Assembly: GCA_903895005.1 (NCBI GenBank)
Contig: CAITSH010000205.1
Span: forward strand, 1 to 15,244
Reading direction: 5' to 3'
Source: an uncultured Pseudomonadota bacterium
GTDB taxonomy: Bacteria > Pseudomonadota > Gammaproteobacteria > Burkholderiales > SG8-39
DNA length: 15,244 nucleotides
The notes under the pieces were generated by a model. That model was not told the DNA's origin. It saw only the letters and a program-made list of their open reading frames with translations, and ran no database searches. The position numbers were made by a program, and so were the translations under genes. Of this stretch, positions 1 through 7,172 are shown in pieces (within the stretch, counting starts at the first letter, position 1; every line of letters starts with the position of its first letter).

Positions 1-1
1 C

Positions 2-541
2 ATTGCCCGCGCACAGCCGGGCAAGCTGAGCTACGGGTCGGCCGGTGTCGGCACGGCGAGTCATCTGGCAGGCGAATTGTTCAAGTCCATGGCACGCGTC
101 GACGTGACGCATATTCCATACAAGGGCAACGTGCCGGCCATCACCGACCTGCTGGCCGGGCAGACCCAAATGGTGTTCGCCACCATGCCCACCGTGTTGC
201 CGCACGTAAAGGCAGGCAAGTTGAAGGGCTTGGCGGTGCTCGGTCTCAATCGCTCGGCGGCGGCACCCGAGGTGCCGACCCTGTCCGAGTCCGGGCTAAA
301 CGGCTTTGAGGTGAATAACTGGATCGGGATTTTCGGCCCCGCGGGCATGCCGCCGGCCATCACCACGCGACTCAACACCGCGGTGCTCGATGTAATGCGC
401 CTGCCCGAAGTGCGCCAGCGCATGCTCACCGAGGGGGCGCGCTTCACCGCCACGACGCCGGAGCAATTCACCGCGTTTGTCGCCGCCGAAACGGCAAAGT
501 GGGGCAAGCTGATTCGCGACGTCGGTATTCGCGCCGATTAA
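2..541 (+). CDS. Bug/TctC-family periplasmic solute-binding protein, 3' part
   Basis: Partial gene, open from the left edge of the window; the visible 179 residues are roughly the C-terminal half of a family usually near 320-330 residues. Bug (TctC-like) proteins bind small carboxylates or related solutes in the periplasm, sometimes delivering them to a TctAB-type transporter. The identification rests on the ordered family motifs: a G-S-A-G-x-G-T-x-S-H-L-A-G-E stretch near the left edge, then IPYKG followed by A-I-T-D-L-L-A-G-Q, then a TMP-x-x-LPHV-x-AGKL-x-x-LAV block, EVPTLSESG, and a final G-P-A-G-M-P-P segment before the C-terminal helices. The stop is TAA at 539-541. The signal peptide and first lobe lie outside the window. 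No membrane subunit follows; the next gene is an unrelated methyltransferase 165 bases downstream. The ligand cannot be read from the sequence. Confidence 0.93.
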   Translation: MARAQPGKLSYGSAGVGTASHLAGELFKSMARVDVTHIPYKGNVPAITDLLAGQTQMVFATMPTVLPHVKAGKLKGLAVLGLNRSAAAPEVPTLSESGLNGFEVNNWIGIFGPAGMPPAITTRLNTAVLDVMRLPEVRQRMLTEGARFTATTPEQFTAFVAAETAKWGKLIRDVGIRAD

Positions 542-693
542 GGCCGCGGCCGGGCGCTCGACCCGGTGTCGCCCCCGACCGGCCCCGCTTTACAGCCAGC
601 TCCGGGCATTGGAGAATGCCGTTCTGCGGTCGGCAGCAATCTGGAAACATCCGCCGCAAACCCTGAGTTGGACCCGCCTTGAACCGCCCGGAT

Positions 694-697
694 GGAG
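694..697 (+). promoter_or_regulatory. Ribosome binding site (GGAG) that selects the ATG at 707
   Basis: GGAG lies 9 bases before the ATG at 707 and inside the codons that would follow the alternative in-frame ATG at 692. The 692 ATG has no comparable site upstream. A start at 707 also gives a standard signal-peptide N terminus (Met-Leu-Thr-Thr-Arg), so 707 is preferred. Confidence 0.6.
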
Positions 698-706
698 ACG
701 AACGCG

Positions 707-1519
707 ATGTTGACGACCCGAGTATTTTCCCTGCGCAGCGGCCTTGTAGCGCTGCTGTTGTCGCTTGTCCTTGGCGCCGGCGCGCAGGCACAGCCCAAAC
801 CCGAGTTTCAGCCCGAGGTCGGCCAGGCCGGCAAGGACGTGGTGTGGGTACCCTCGCCCGAGCAGCTCGTGGACAAGATGCTCGACATGGCCAAGGTCAC
901 ACCCAATGATTTCGTCATGGACCTTGGGTCCGGCGACGGCCGCACCGTCATCGCCGCGGCCAAGCGCGGTGTGCGTGCGACGGGCGTGGAGTACAACCCC
1001 GATATGGTGGTCCTGTCGCGGCGCAACGCCGAGAAGGCCGGCGCCAGCCTCGCGACCTTTGTACAGGGCGACATTTTCCAGACCGACCTCACCAAGGCGA
1101 CGGTCATCACGCTGTTCCTGCTCCCCGACCTCAACGTCAAGCTGCGCCCGACCATCCTTACCATGAAGCCGGGCACGCGCGTTGTCTCCAACACCTTCCG
1201 CATGGGCGATTGGACCCCGGATGAAACGGTCGAACTCGGATGCGGTTCCTACTGCACGGCATTCATGTGGATCGTGCCGGCGCGCATCGAAGGCAATTGG
1301 AAGAGCGCGCAGGGCGATTTGAGCTTCAAGCAGGAATACCAGAACTTCAACGGGACTGCCGGCGGGGCCCCGCTCACCGGCGGCAAGCTCAGCGCCGACC
1401 AGATCAGCTTCAGCGTCAGCGGCACGCAGTACACAGGTCGCGTCATCGGTGACGCCATTGAGGGGACGTTCAAATCTTCCGCTGGCGGTGGCGCCTGGAA
1501 GGCGGCGCGCGTCAAATAG
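707..1519 (+). CDS. Class I SAM-dependent methyltransferase with N-terminal export-like segment
   Basis: 270 residues from the preferred ATG. Residues 1-28 read as a Sec signal peptide or membrane anchor: Arg at 5 and 10, a Leu/Val-rich core at 13-24, then Ala-Gln-Ala at 26-28 as a plausible cleavage site. The methyltransferase core follows: a V-P-S/T-P-x-x-x-V-x-x-M-L lead-in, motif I D-L-G-S-G-D-G at 72-78, and the acidic SAM-ribose position in V-E-Y-N-P about 20 residues later, then G-D-I-F and L-L-P-D-L. This order resembles the bacterial relatives of the FAM173/ATPSCKMT lysine methyltransferases; that comparison is from memory. About the last 75 residues are Gly/Ser/Thr-rich and predicted beta, suggesting a small separate C-terminal domain. 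The substrate is unknown. The odd point is the export-like N terminus on an enzyme needing cytoplasmic SAM; an uncleaved anchor with the catalytic domain in the cytoplasm is an alternative. It stands alone between a Bug gene and a sensor kinase. Confidence 0.85.
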   Translation: MLTTRVFSLRSGLVALLLSLVLGAGAQAQPKPEFQPEVGQAGKDVVWVPSPEQLVDKMLDMAKVTPNDFVMDLGSGDGRTVIAAAKRGVRATGVEYNPDMVVLSRRNAEKAGASLATFVQGDIFQTDLTKATVITLFLLPDLNVKLRPTILTMKPGTRVVSNTFRMGDWTPDETVELGCGSYCTAFMWIVPARIEGNWKSAQGDLSFKQEYQNFNGTAGGAPLTGGKLSADQISFSVSGTQYTGRVIGDAIEGTFKSSAGGGAWKAARVK

Positions 1520-1561
1520 GCCTGCGGCGGGGCGCCGGGTCGGCTTTGCCTTACAATAATT

Positions 1562-1594
1562 CAGCCCTAAGCTTTGGCTGCATTTTGATCGGAT
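1562..1594 (+). terminator. Weak candidate terminator after the methyltransferase gene
   Basis: CAGCC (1562-1566) can pair with GGCTG (1576-1580) around a 9-base loop, followed by CATTTTG. The stem is only 5 base pairs and the T run only 4, so this is a weak candidate about 40 bases after the stop codon. Confidence 0.25.
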
Positions 1595-1602
1595 TGGAAA
1601 TT

Positions 1603-1709
1603 CCCTTCACCCTTCACAATTGGGTGAAGTGCCATGAAAGCAGGCCGCCAGCCACCGGAAAAAGGGGGGTTTTGCCGGCCTAACTCCGGGATGAACCGCG
1701 TCTGCCCGG
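1603..1709 (+). promoter_or_regulatory. Leader with several possible hairpins upstream of the sensor kinase
   Basis: The leader before the kinase start is rich in self-complementarity. CCCTTCA occurs twice in tandem (1603-1609, 1610-1616), so two alternative 5' arms compete for one 3' arm: CTTCACCC (1605-1612) with GGGTGAAG (1622-1629), or CTTCAC (1612-1617) with GTGAAG (1624-1629). Further on, CCGG-AAAA (from 1655) faces TTTT-G-CCGG (1670-1678) across a run of six G, and CCGGG (1686-1690) can pair with CCCGG (1705-1709). The order of some short pieces (GAAA loop, GCC-A-CCGG, GGCCTAA) faintly recalls a class I cyclic-di-GMP aptamer, but its most conserved core strings are absent. Function is undetermined; no clear -35/-10 pair was found here. 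Confidence 0.3.
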
Positions 1710-1734
1710 CCCTATTCTTGCAAGCAGCCTGGAT

Positions 1735-4719
1735 ATGCGGCCAGGATGGAACCACCGCCCTCCCATCATGCTTCCCGACGCCGGACGCCAATACGAGCAG
1801 GACCTCCTGCGTGACATCGAGCGCGTACGCAGCGTTCTGTCCGAGTGCCGCCGTGCATTGGTGCGGGCCGACGACGAAACCCTTTTCCTGCAGGACATGT
1901 GCCGTATCGCGGTTGAGCTTGCCGGCTACAAACTCGCCTGGGTCGGGCTTGTGCGTCATGACGAGGCGTGCAGCATCGAGGCGGTTGCCTCGGCATCGGA
2001 TCAGGGCGGTTTGTTCACCGGTGTTCGCGTGTCCTGGGGCGATAACGAGTTTGGCAGCGGTCCTGCCGGCCACGCCGTGCGCAGCGGCCGCTCGCAGGTG
2101 GTGCAAAATCTGCACGGCGCACACGGGTTTGGCAGCTGGCGTCCGCGGGCCCTGGGGCCGCAACACCAGGCTGCGGCGGTGCTGCCCCTGAGAATCGGCG
2201 GCGAGACCGACCAGGTGATCGGCGTCATGTGCATCATCGCCGGGCAGTCCGATGCGTTCGGCAAATTGGAACTCGACCTACTTGAGGACGTCGCACGCGA
2301 TCTCGGATTCGGCATCGGGACGCTGCGCGGGCGCAGCGCGCAACGTCTCGCCGAGGCCGAACTGCGTGCCAGCGAGCAAAGGTTCAGGGCGACTTTCGAC
2401 CGGGTGTATGTCGGCGTTGCGCATGTCGATCCCGACGGGCGCTACCTTCTGGTCAACCGTCGCCTGGAGGAAATGCTCGGCTACGATCCGGGGGAAATGA
2501 CAGGCATGTCGATACGCGACATGTCCCATCCGGATGATCGTCATGCAACCGACGAGATCCGGGCGCGCATGCGTTCGGGCGCCATCGACGGCTTCCAGTT
2601 CAAGAAGCGTTACTTCAAAAAGGACCGCTCGATCATATGGGTGGCGCTGACCGTTTCGGTCATGCGTGCTTCAGACGGCCGACCGCTTTACGACATTTCC
2701 GTAATCGAGGACATTACCGGGCGTGAGCGTACCGAAGCGCTGCGACAACTCGAACACACCATCACCCGCCAGCTTGCCGAGGCGGAAAGCGCTTCCGAAG
2801 CGCTGCAGGCGGCGATGCGCGCCATCTGCGAATCTGAGGCTTGGGACTGCGCGCGCTACTTCGTTCCCGGCAACCAACCGGATGTGCTGCATTTTTCCGA
2901 CGGCTGGGCCGGCAATGATCCTGCCATCGCAGCCTTCTTGCGCGACTCGGAAGGTTTCCGATATGACACGAGCGTGGGCATACTGGGTGTTGCCTGGCGC
3001 GAGGGCAGGCCCGCCTGGTCGGCGGATATCAGCACCGATCCGCGCGTGGCGCAGGGTGCGGTGGCCTTGCGCCACGGCATGCGCGGTTTGTTCGTCTTTC
3101 CGGTGCGCGCGGACGGCCGAGTCGTTGGTGTGCTGGTGTTCAGCAGCCGCGCGGTACGCGAGCCCGAACAGCGCTCGGTCGACGCCATGGAGACGATAGG
3201 TACGCAGATCGGACAGTTTTTGCAGCGCAAGCGCGCCGAGGAGGCGCAACGGCGGTTTCGTGTCGCCATGGATACTTCGGCCGACATTATTACGCTGGTC
3301 GACCCGGAAACCATGCGTTATATCGACGTCAACGCCACCGCCTGCGAGCCGCAGGGCTATACGCGCGAGCAGATGCTGGCCATGGGGCCGCAGGATGTCA
3401 GTGACCTGCCGAAAGAGGAATTTGCGCGCCAGTTTGCCCTGACGATTGCAAGCGGTGAATCCACGAGGCTGCTTGCCACCCACCGGCGGGCCGATGGCGT
3501 GAAATTCCCCATTGAAGTCGTGCGCCGTGCGGTGCGCTCCGAGGGGCGCTGGATCATCGTATCGGTGCTGCGCGATATATCGGAGCGCGTCGAGGCCGAG
3601 GCAAGCTTGCGCCGAAGCGAGGAACGGTTCCGCAAGCTTGCGGCCCTGTCATCGGATAGTTTCTGGGAGACCGACGCCCAGCACCGCTTTATCCATGTCG
3701 TCAGTGGCACGCGGTTTGGCGTCGTCTACGAGGCGAAGGAGCACCTGGGCAAGGCGCGCTGGGATATGCCATCGGTTTCACCCGGGGTCGCCGGATGGGA
3801 ATGGCTGCGCGAAACCATGGACGCGCACGAATCTTTCCATGAGTTTGAATTCGCCCGTGCCGACACGGATGGTCGCATTCATTACCGCATGATCAGCGGC
3901 CAGCCCGTGTTCGCCGAGCACGGTGTCTTTGTCGGTTACATTGGCGTTGCCCGGGACATCACGTCGCGCAAGCGCGACGAGGCGAAGATGCTGGAGCTCA
4001 ATACGCAGCTCGAAGCGCGTGTCGCGCAACGCACCGCAGACCTCGAGCGCGCCAACCGCGAACTGGAGGCCTTCAGTTATTCGGTTGCGCACGACCTGCG
4101 CGCGCCCCTGCGCGCCATCAACTCCTTCAGCGCCATCGTGCTCAAGGAAAATGCCGGCAAGCTCGACGCGGCGTCGGCCGATTACCTGCGGCGTGTGCAG
4201 GACGGCGGCCTGCGCATGGGCGAGCTGGTGGACGACCTGCTCGACCTCGCGCGCATCTCCCGCCAGGAACCACACCGTATCGACCTTAACCTGGCGACCA
4301 TCGCCGGCAAGGTGCTTGCGACGCTGACCGATGCGAATCCCGGACGCAAGGTGGAGGTGGCGATGAGCGGCAGCATGCCCGCCAACTGCGATCCGGCCCT
4401 GATGGAAATCGTCCTTTCCAATCTCGTCGGTAACGCCTGGAAGTTCACCGGCAAGGCTGCGGCCGCGCGCATTGAGATCGGCGCCGAGGATCGCGAGGGC
4501 CGCCGGGTGTACTTCGTCCGCGACAATGGCGCCGGTTTTGAAATGCAGTACAGCCAGAAGCTGTTCACGCCCTTCCAGCGTCTTCACGGCCGCGACGAAT
4601 TTGAGGGTACCGGCATCGGCCTGTCCCTCGTAAAGCGCATCATCGACAAGCACCATGGCGATGTCTGGGCCGAGGGCGAGAAGGGCCGCGGCGCGTGCTT
4701 TTATTTCACGCTGGGTTGA
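1735..4719 (+). CDS. Soluble multi-sensor histidine kinase (GAF-PAS-GAF-PAS-PAS-HisKA-HATPase)
   Basis: 994 residues with no signal peptide or membrane helix, so a cytoplasmic sensor kinase. Domain order, with rough residues: GAF 30-195, PAS 211-331, GAF 345-500, PAS 505-622, PAS 626-748, a short coiled linker, dimerisation/phosphoacceptor domain 775-845 and ATPase domain 885-994. The phosphoacceptor is His786 in S-V-A-H-D-L-R-A-P-L, the form common in phytochrome-like kinases. The ATPase shows the N box with Asn896 and Asn900, the G1 box D930-N-G-A-G and the G2 box E957-G-T-G-I-G, so it should be active. There is no receiver domain and no response regulator gene in the window. ATG 1735 is the first usable start, since an in-frame stop lies at 1681 and no GTG or TTG intervenes; ATG 1768 is an alternative. 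Neither has a strong ribosome binding site. The first GAF lacks an obvious chromophore Cys, and the ligands of all five sensor domains are unknown. Confidence 0.93.
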   Translation: MRPGWNHRPPIMLPDAGRQYEQDLLRDIERVRSVLSECRRALVRADDETLFLQDMCRIAVELAGYKLAWVGLVRHDEACSIEAVASASDQGGLFTGVRVSWGDNEFGSGPAGHAVRSGRSQVVQNLHGAHGFGSWRPRALGPQHQAAAVLPLRIGGETDQVIGVMCIIAGQSDAFGKLELDLLEDVARDLGFGIGTLRGRSAQRLAEAELRASEQRFRATFDRVYVGVAHVDPDGRYLLVNRRLEEMLGYDPGEMTGMSIRDMSHPDDRHATDEIRARMRSGAIDGFQFKKRYFKKDRSIIWVALTVSVMRASDGRPLYDISVIEDITGRERTEALRQLEHTITRQLAEAESASEALQAAMRAICESEAWDCARYFVPGNQPDVLHFSDGWAGNDPAIAAFLRDSEGFRYDTSVGILGVAWREGRPAWSADISTDPRVAQGAVALRHGMRGLFVFPVRADGRVVGVLVFSSRAVREPEQRSVDAMETIGTQIGQFLQRKRAEEAQRRFRVAMDTSADIITLVDPETMRYIDVNATACEPQGYTREQMLAMGPQDVSDLPKEEFARQFALTIASGESTRLLATHRRADGVKFPIEVVRRAVRSEGRWIIVSVLRDISERVEAEASLRRSEERFRKLAALSSDSFWETDAQHRFIHVVSGTRFGVVYEAKEHLGKARWDMPSVSPGVAGWEWLRETMDAHESFHEFEFARADTDGRIHYRMISGQPVFAEHGVFVGYIGVARDITSRKRDEAKMLELNTQLEARVAQRTADLERANRELEAFSYSVAHDLRAPLRAINSFSAIVLKENAGKLDAASADYLRRVQDGGLRMGELVDDLLDLARISRQEPHRIDLNLATIAGKVLATLTDANPGRKVEVAMSGSMPANCDPALMEIVLSNLVGNAWKFTGKAAAARIEIGAEDREGRRVYFVRDNGAGFEMQYSQKLFTPFQRLHGRDEFEGTGIGLSLVKRIIDKHHGDVWAEGEKGRGACFYFTLG

Positions 4720-4772
4720 AGTTCCCGGATCGACAGACCAGCCAGTTCAGCAGGGCGCCGAGGCAAAAGGTT

Positions 4773-4802
4773 TTGACAGCGTGAGGGGGCTGCCGCGACA
4801 AT
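4773..4802 (+). promoter_or_regulatory. Sigma70-type promoter candidate for the aldolase-hydratase-Bug operon
   Basis: A perfect TTGACA (-35) at 4773-4778 and GACAAT (-10, four of six matches) at 4797-4802 are separated by 18 bases. Transcription would begin near 4809, where CGGGCC (4809-4814) and GGCCCG (4825-4830) could form a hairpin at the 5' end of the message, leaving a leader of about 165 bases before the GTG start at 4977. The rest of the 257-base gap after the kinase holds no gene, and no terminator was seen there. Confidence 0.55.
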
Positions 4803-4976
4803 GGACTCCGGGCCCGCAGCGCGCGGCCCGATAGCCAAAGCTCTGATGTCTCACGATTGATCGAGTAAAAGATTATCCCGTAACCGCGTGACCGCAAGCC
4901 GCCAAAAGCTCGGTGTCACGCAGGACAAGCCCGCCCGCCCCGTGCAGGCGCGGCGCCCAACCAAGGTGGAAAACCA

Positions 4977-5723
4977 GTGACCCGACCCAACCGAATCAAC
5001 AAGGCCATCGCCGCCGGCCGCAAGGCGCACGGCTACAGGCTGACCATTCCCGCGCCGGCCATCGTCGAGATGCTGGGTGTGCTCGACTTTGATTATGTGC
5101 TGATCGATGACGAGCACGGCGTGTTCGGCAACACCGATCTCGATGATATTTGCCGTGCCGCCGACCTGGTCGGTGTGACGCCGATCGCGCGCGTTCCAGA
5201 CGTGAGCTCGGCCACCATCAACCGGCGCCTGGATCGGGGTATCCGGGGCATCGTCGCGCCCCACGTGGCGACCGAGGCCGACGCGCGCCAGCTGGTGAGC
5301 GCCTGTTATTTCGGACCGTTGGGGACGCGTTCGCTGGGTGGTGCGCGCGGCGTCAATTACCAGCTCGGAATTCCCGACATGCCCGCCTACTACCGTCAGA
5401 GCAACGAAAACATTTTCATCGCGGCGATGATCGAGGATGTCGAGGGCATGGACAACATCGAGAAGATCTGCGCGGTTCCCGGCATCCATTGCATTTACAT
5501 CGGCGCCAACGATTTCGCGCAAAGCCTGGGCTATCCCGGAGACCAGAACCATCCGGCGGTGAAAAAGACCATGGCCGAACTCGCCGACCGCGTGCACAAG
5601 TGCGGTGGCAGGATGCGCGAGGACTGCCTCATCCTGGGCAACCTGCCTGATATGCTGGTCAATGGCGCAAGCAAGTTCGCCCCTGAGGCGGCGGTTGCCG
5701 CGCTCAAGGCCATGAAGGGCTGA
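4977..5723 (+). CDS. HpcH/HpaI-family aldolase (2-oxoacid aldolase or lyase)
   Basis: 248 residues, the usual family length. The family performs metal-dependent retro-aldol cleavage of 4-hydroxy-2-oxoacids or related acids, giving pyruvate or another 2-oxoacid. Visible signatures: the D-D-E-H-G motif with candidate catalytic His47; Arg72 in I-A-R-V; the Y-F-G-P-L-G-T-R-S-L-G-G-A-R stretch; metal ligand Glu153 in M-I-E-D-V; and Asp179 in I-G-A-N-D-F-A-Q-S-L-G. All expected catalytic residues are present. Translation starts at GTG 4977, preceded by AAGGTGG ending 7 bases upstream. The preferred promoter is at 4773-4802. It is the first gene of an operon with an aconitase-type hydratase pair and a Bug receptor, suggesting it cleaves the hydratase product, in the way dimethylmaleate hydratase and dimethylmalate lyase work in sequence in nicotinate breakdown (with a lyase of another family). 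The true substrate is not known. Confidence 0.9.
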   Translation: MTRPNRINKAIAAGRKAHGYRLTIPAPAIVEMLGVLDFDYVLIDDEHGVFGNTDLDDICRAADLVGVTPIARVPDVSSATINRRLDRGIRGIVAPHVATEADARQLVSACYFGPLGTRSLGGARGVNYQLGIPDMPAYYRQSNENIFIAAMIEDVEGMDNIEKICAVPGIHCIYIGANDFAQSLGYPGDQNHPAVKKTMAELADRVHKCGGRMREDCLILGNLPDMLVNGASKFAPEAAVAALKAMKG

Positions 5724-5756
5724 GGCCTGGCGTCAAAAGCAGTAACGCGCCAAGAT

Positions 5757-5821
5757 CCAAGGTACCAAGGTACATGGGCGCCAAAGGCACCAAAGGCACC
5801 AAAGGCACCAAAGGCACCAAA
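5757..5821 (+). repeat. Short tandem repeats (8-mer x2, then 9-mer x5) before the large hydratase subunit
   Basis: Two copies of CCAAGGTA (5757-5764, 5765-5772) are followed after four bases by five tandem 9-base units: GGCGCCAAA (5777-5785), then four identical GGCACCAAA units (5786-5794, 5795-5803, 5804-5812, 5813-5821). The array lies in the 118-base gap between the aldolase stop and the next gene and ends 9 bases before that gene's ribosome binding site (GGAG at 5831-5834). It is outside both coding regions, so copy-number change would alter the spacer length rather than the proteins. The 9-base unit is a multiple of three and on the minus strand would read Gly-Ala-Phe, but no real minus-strand gene is evident. 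Confidence 0.95.
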
Positions 5822-5841
5822 GTCAAAATCGGAGAATCGTA

Positions 5842-7134
5842 ATGGGAATGACTGCAACTGAAAAAATCATCGCGCGCGCCTGCGGCCTGGCTTCGGTCAA
5901 GCCGGGCGACGTGGTGCACCCGAATCCGGACCTGGTATTCCTGCACGACGGCCAGGTCGAGAACAGCAAGAAAATGCTCGACGAGTTGGGCATTGACCGT
6001 GTGCGTAATGCCGATAAGGTGGTGTTTGTGACCGACCACGAGGTGATCTACACTTCGCCGCGCGCGGCGCAGCGCGGCGTCAACATCCGCTCGGCCGCCA
6101 AGACCTGGAAGATCAAGAATTTCTTCGACGTCGGGCAGGGTGGGCACGGCCACGTGTTCCCGATCGAGACCGGCATGGTGATGCCGGGCATGTTCATTTT
6201 TGCCAACGACATGCACGTTACCAACTTTGGGTCCGTGGGCGCCTTCGGCCTGCGCGCCGGTAGCGAGGTGACCTCGGTGCTGGCCATGGGCACGCTGTGG
6301 ACGCTGGTGCCAAAGACCGTGCGCCTGACGCTCAACGGCAAGCTGCGTCCGGGTGTGTTCGGACGCGATGTGGGCTTTCGCGTCTCCAAACACCTTGCCG
6401 GCGGGGAGAAGGGCGACTGGGGCACCGACATCACCTACCGCGTGCTTGAACTCGCGGGTCCGGGCCTGGATGAATTTGCGCTCGACCAGCGCGTCGCGCT
6501 GTGCAATACCCCCACCGAGATCAACGCGATCAACGTGTTCGTGCCGCCGTCCAAGGCGGTGCTCGAGCGCATCGCTGCCGCGGCGGGCAAAAAGGCCTCC
6601 GACCTGGCGCCGGTGTACAGCGATGCGGACGCACAGTTCGAGGCCGACCTCAGCTTCGACCTTTCAACGCTGGAACCGCAGGTTGCGCTGCCCGGTGCGC
6701 CCGAGAACGCCGTCGACGTTTCCACGGTGGTGGGCAAAGCCGTCAACCACGCCTACATCGGCTCCTGCGGTTCGAGCATGTACGAGGACATGGCGCTGGC
6801 GGCGCGGGTATTGCGCGGGCGCAAGGTTGCGCCCGGCACGCGTCTTTTCGTGGTGCCCGGGTCGGTGCAGACGGCAAAACGCCTCGCCGACGAAGGCCTG
6901 ATGTCGGTGTTCCAGGAAGCCGGCGCCATCATGTTGCAGTCGGGCTGCGGCCCCTGCGCCGGCGGTGTGCTCGGCTTGATGCATTCGGGGGAGGTGTCGA
7001 TTTCGACCGCGGCCACCAACGGCGCCGGCCGCATGGGAGCGAAGGATTCGGAGTGTTACCTGGGCAGCCCCGCCACCGTGGCGGTGTCGGCGGTCGCCGG
7101 CAAGATTTCCGATCCGCGCTCGCTGCAGTACTAA
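5842..7134 (+). CDS. Aconitase-superfamily hydratase, LeuC-like large subunit (divergent)
   Basis: 430 residues, typical of stand-alone LeuC-type large subunits. The family carries a [4Fe-4S] cluster and dehydrates or rehydrates hydroxy-di/tricarboxylates. The three cluster Cys are in place: Cys309 (I-G-S-C-G-S-S) and Cys369/Cys372 (S-G-C-G-P-C). Other recognisable sites are Asp65-His66, His104, Asp123-x-His125, the A-F-G-L-x-x-G-S-E block, G-A-G-R397-M-G and the terminal S-P-A-T-V-A-x-S-A family block. Several usually fixed residues differ: GSC is followed by Gly-Ser instead of Thr-Asn, D-S-H-T has become D-M-H-V, and the Arg of the usual N-R-N-F-x-G-R motif aligns with Thr392. These are hand alignments. 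The substrate is therefore probably not 3-isopropylmalate. Start ATG 5842 has GGAG 7 bases upstream. The small subunit follows 38 bases downstream. Confidence 0.88.
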   Translation: MGMTATEKIIARACGLASVKPGDVVHPNPDLVFLHDGQVENSKKMLDELGIDRVRNADKVVFVTDHEVIYTSPRAAQRGVNIRSAAKTWKIKNFFDVGQGGHGHVFPIETGMVMPGMFIFANDMHVTNFGSVGAFGLRAGSEVTSVLAMGTLWTLVPKTVRLTLNGKLRPGVFGRDVGFRVSKHLAGGEKGDWGTDITYRVLELAGPGLDEFALDQRVALCNTPTEINAINVFVPPSKAVLERIAAAAGKKASDLAPVYSDADAQFEADLSFDLSTLEPQVALPGAPENAVDVSTVVGKAVNHAYIGSCGSSMYEDMALAARVLRGRKVAPGTRLFVVPGSVQTAKRLADEGLMSVFQEAGAIMLQSGCGPCAGGVLGLMHSGEVSISTAATNGAGRMGAKDSECYLGSPATVAVSAVAGKISDPRSLQY

Positions 7135-7172
7135 AGACCAACGACTGACCACGCGATTTTCCGGAGAATACG

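Noticed and set aside
542..551. Palindrome GGCCGCGGCC just after the first Bug gene
   Set aside because: No loop or T run and common by chance in GC-rich DNA; nothing supports a terminator or operator.
1634..2191. 185-codon forward open frame overlapping the kinase leader and start
   Set aside because: Its translation is Cys/Pro/Arg-rich with no motif; the overlapping kinase frame has clear GAF domain content from its first residues.
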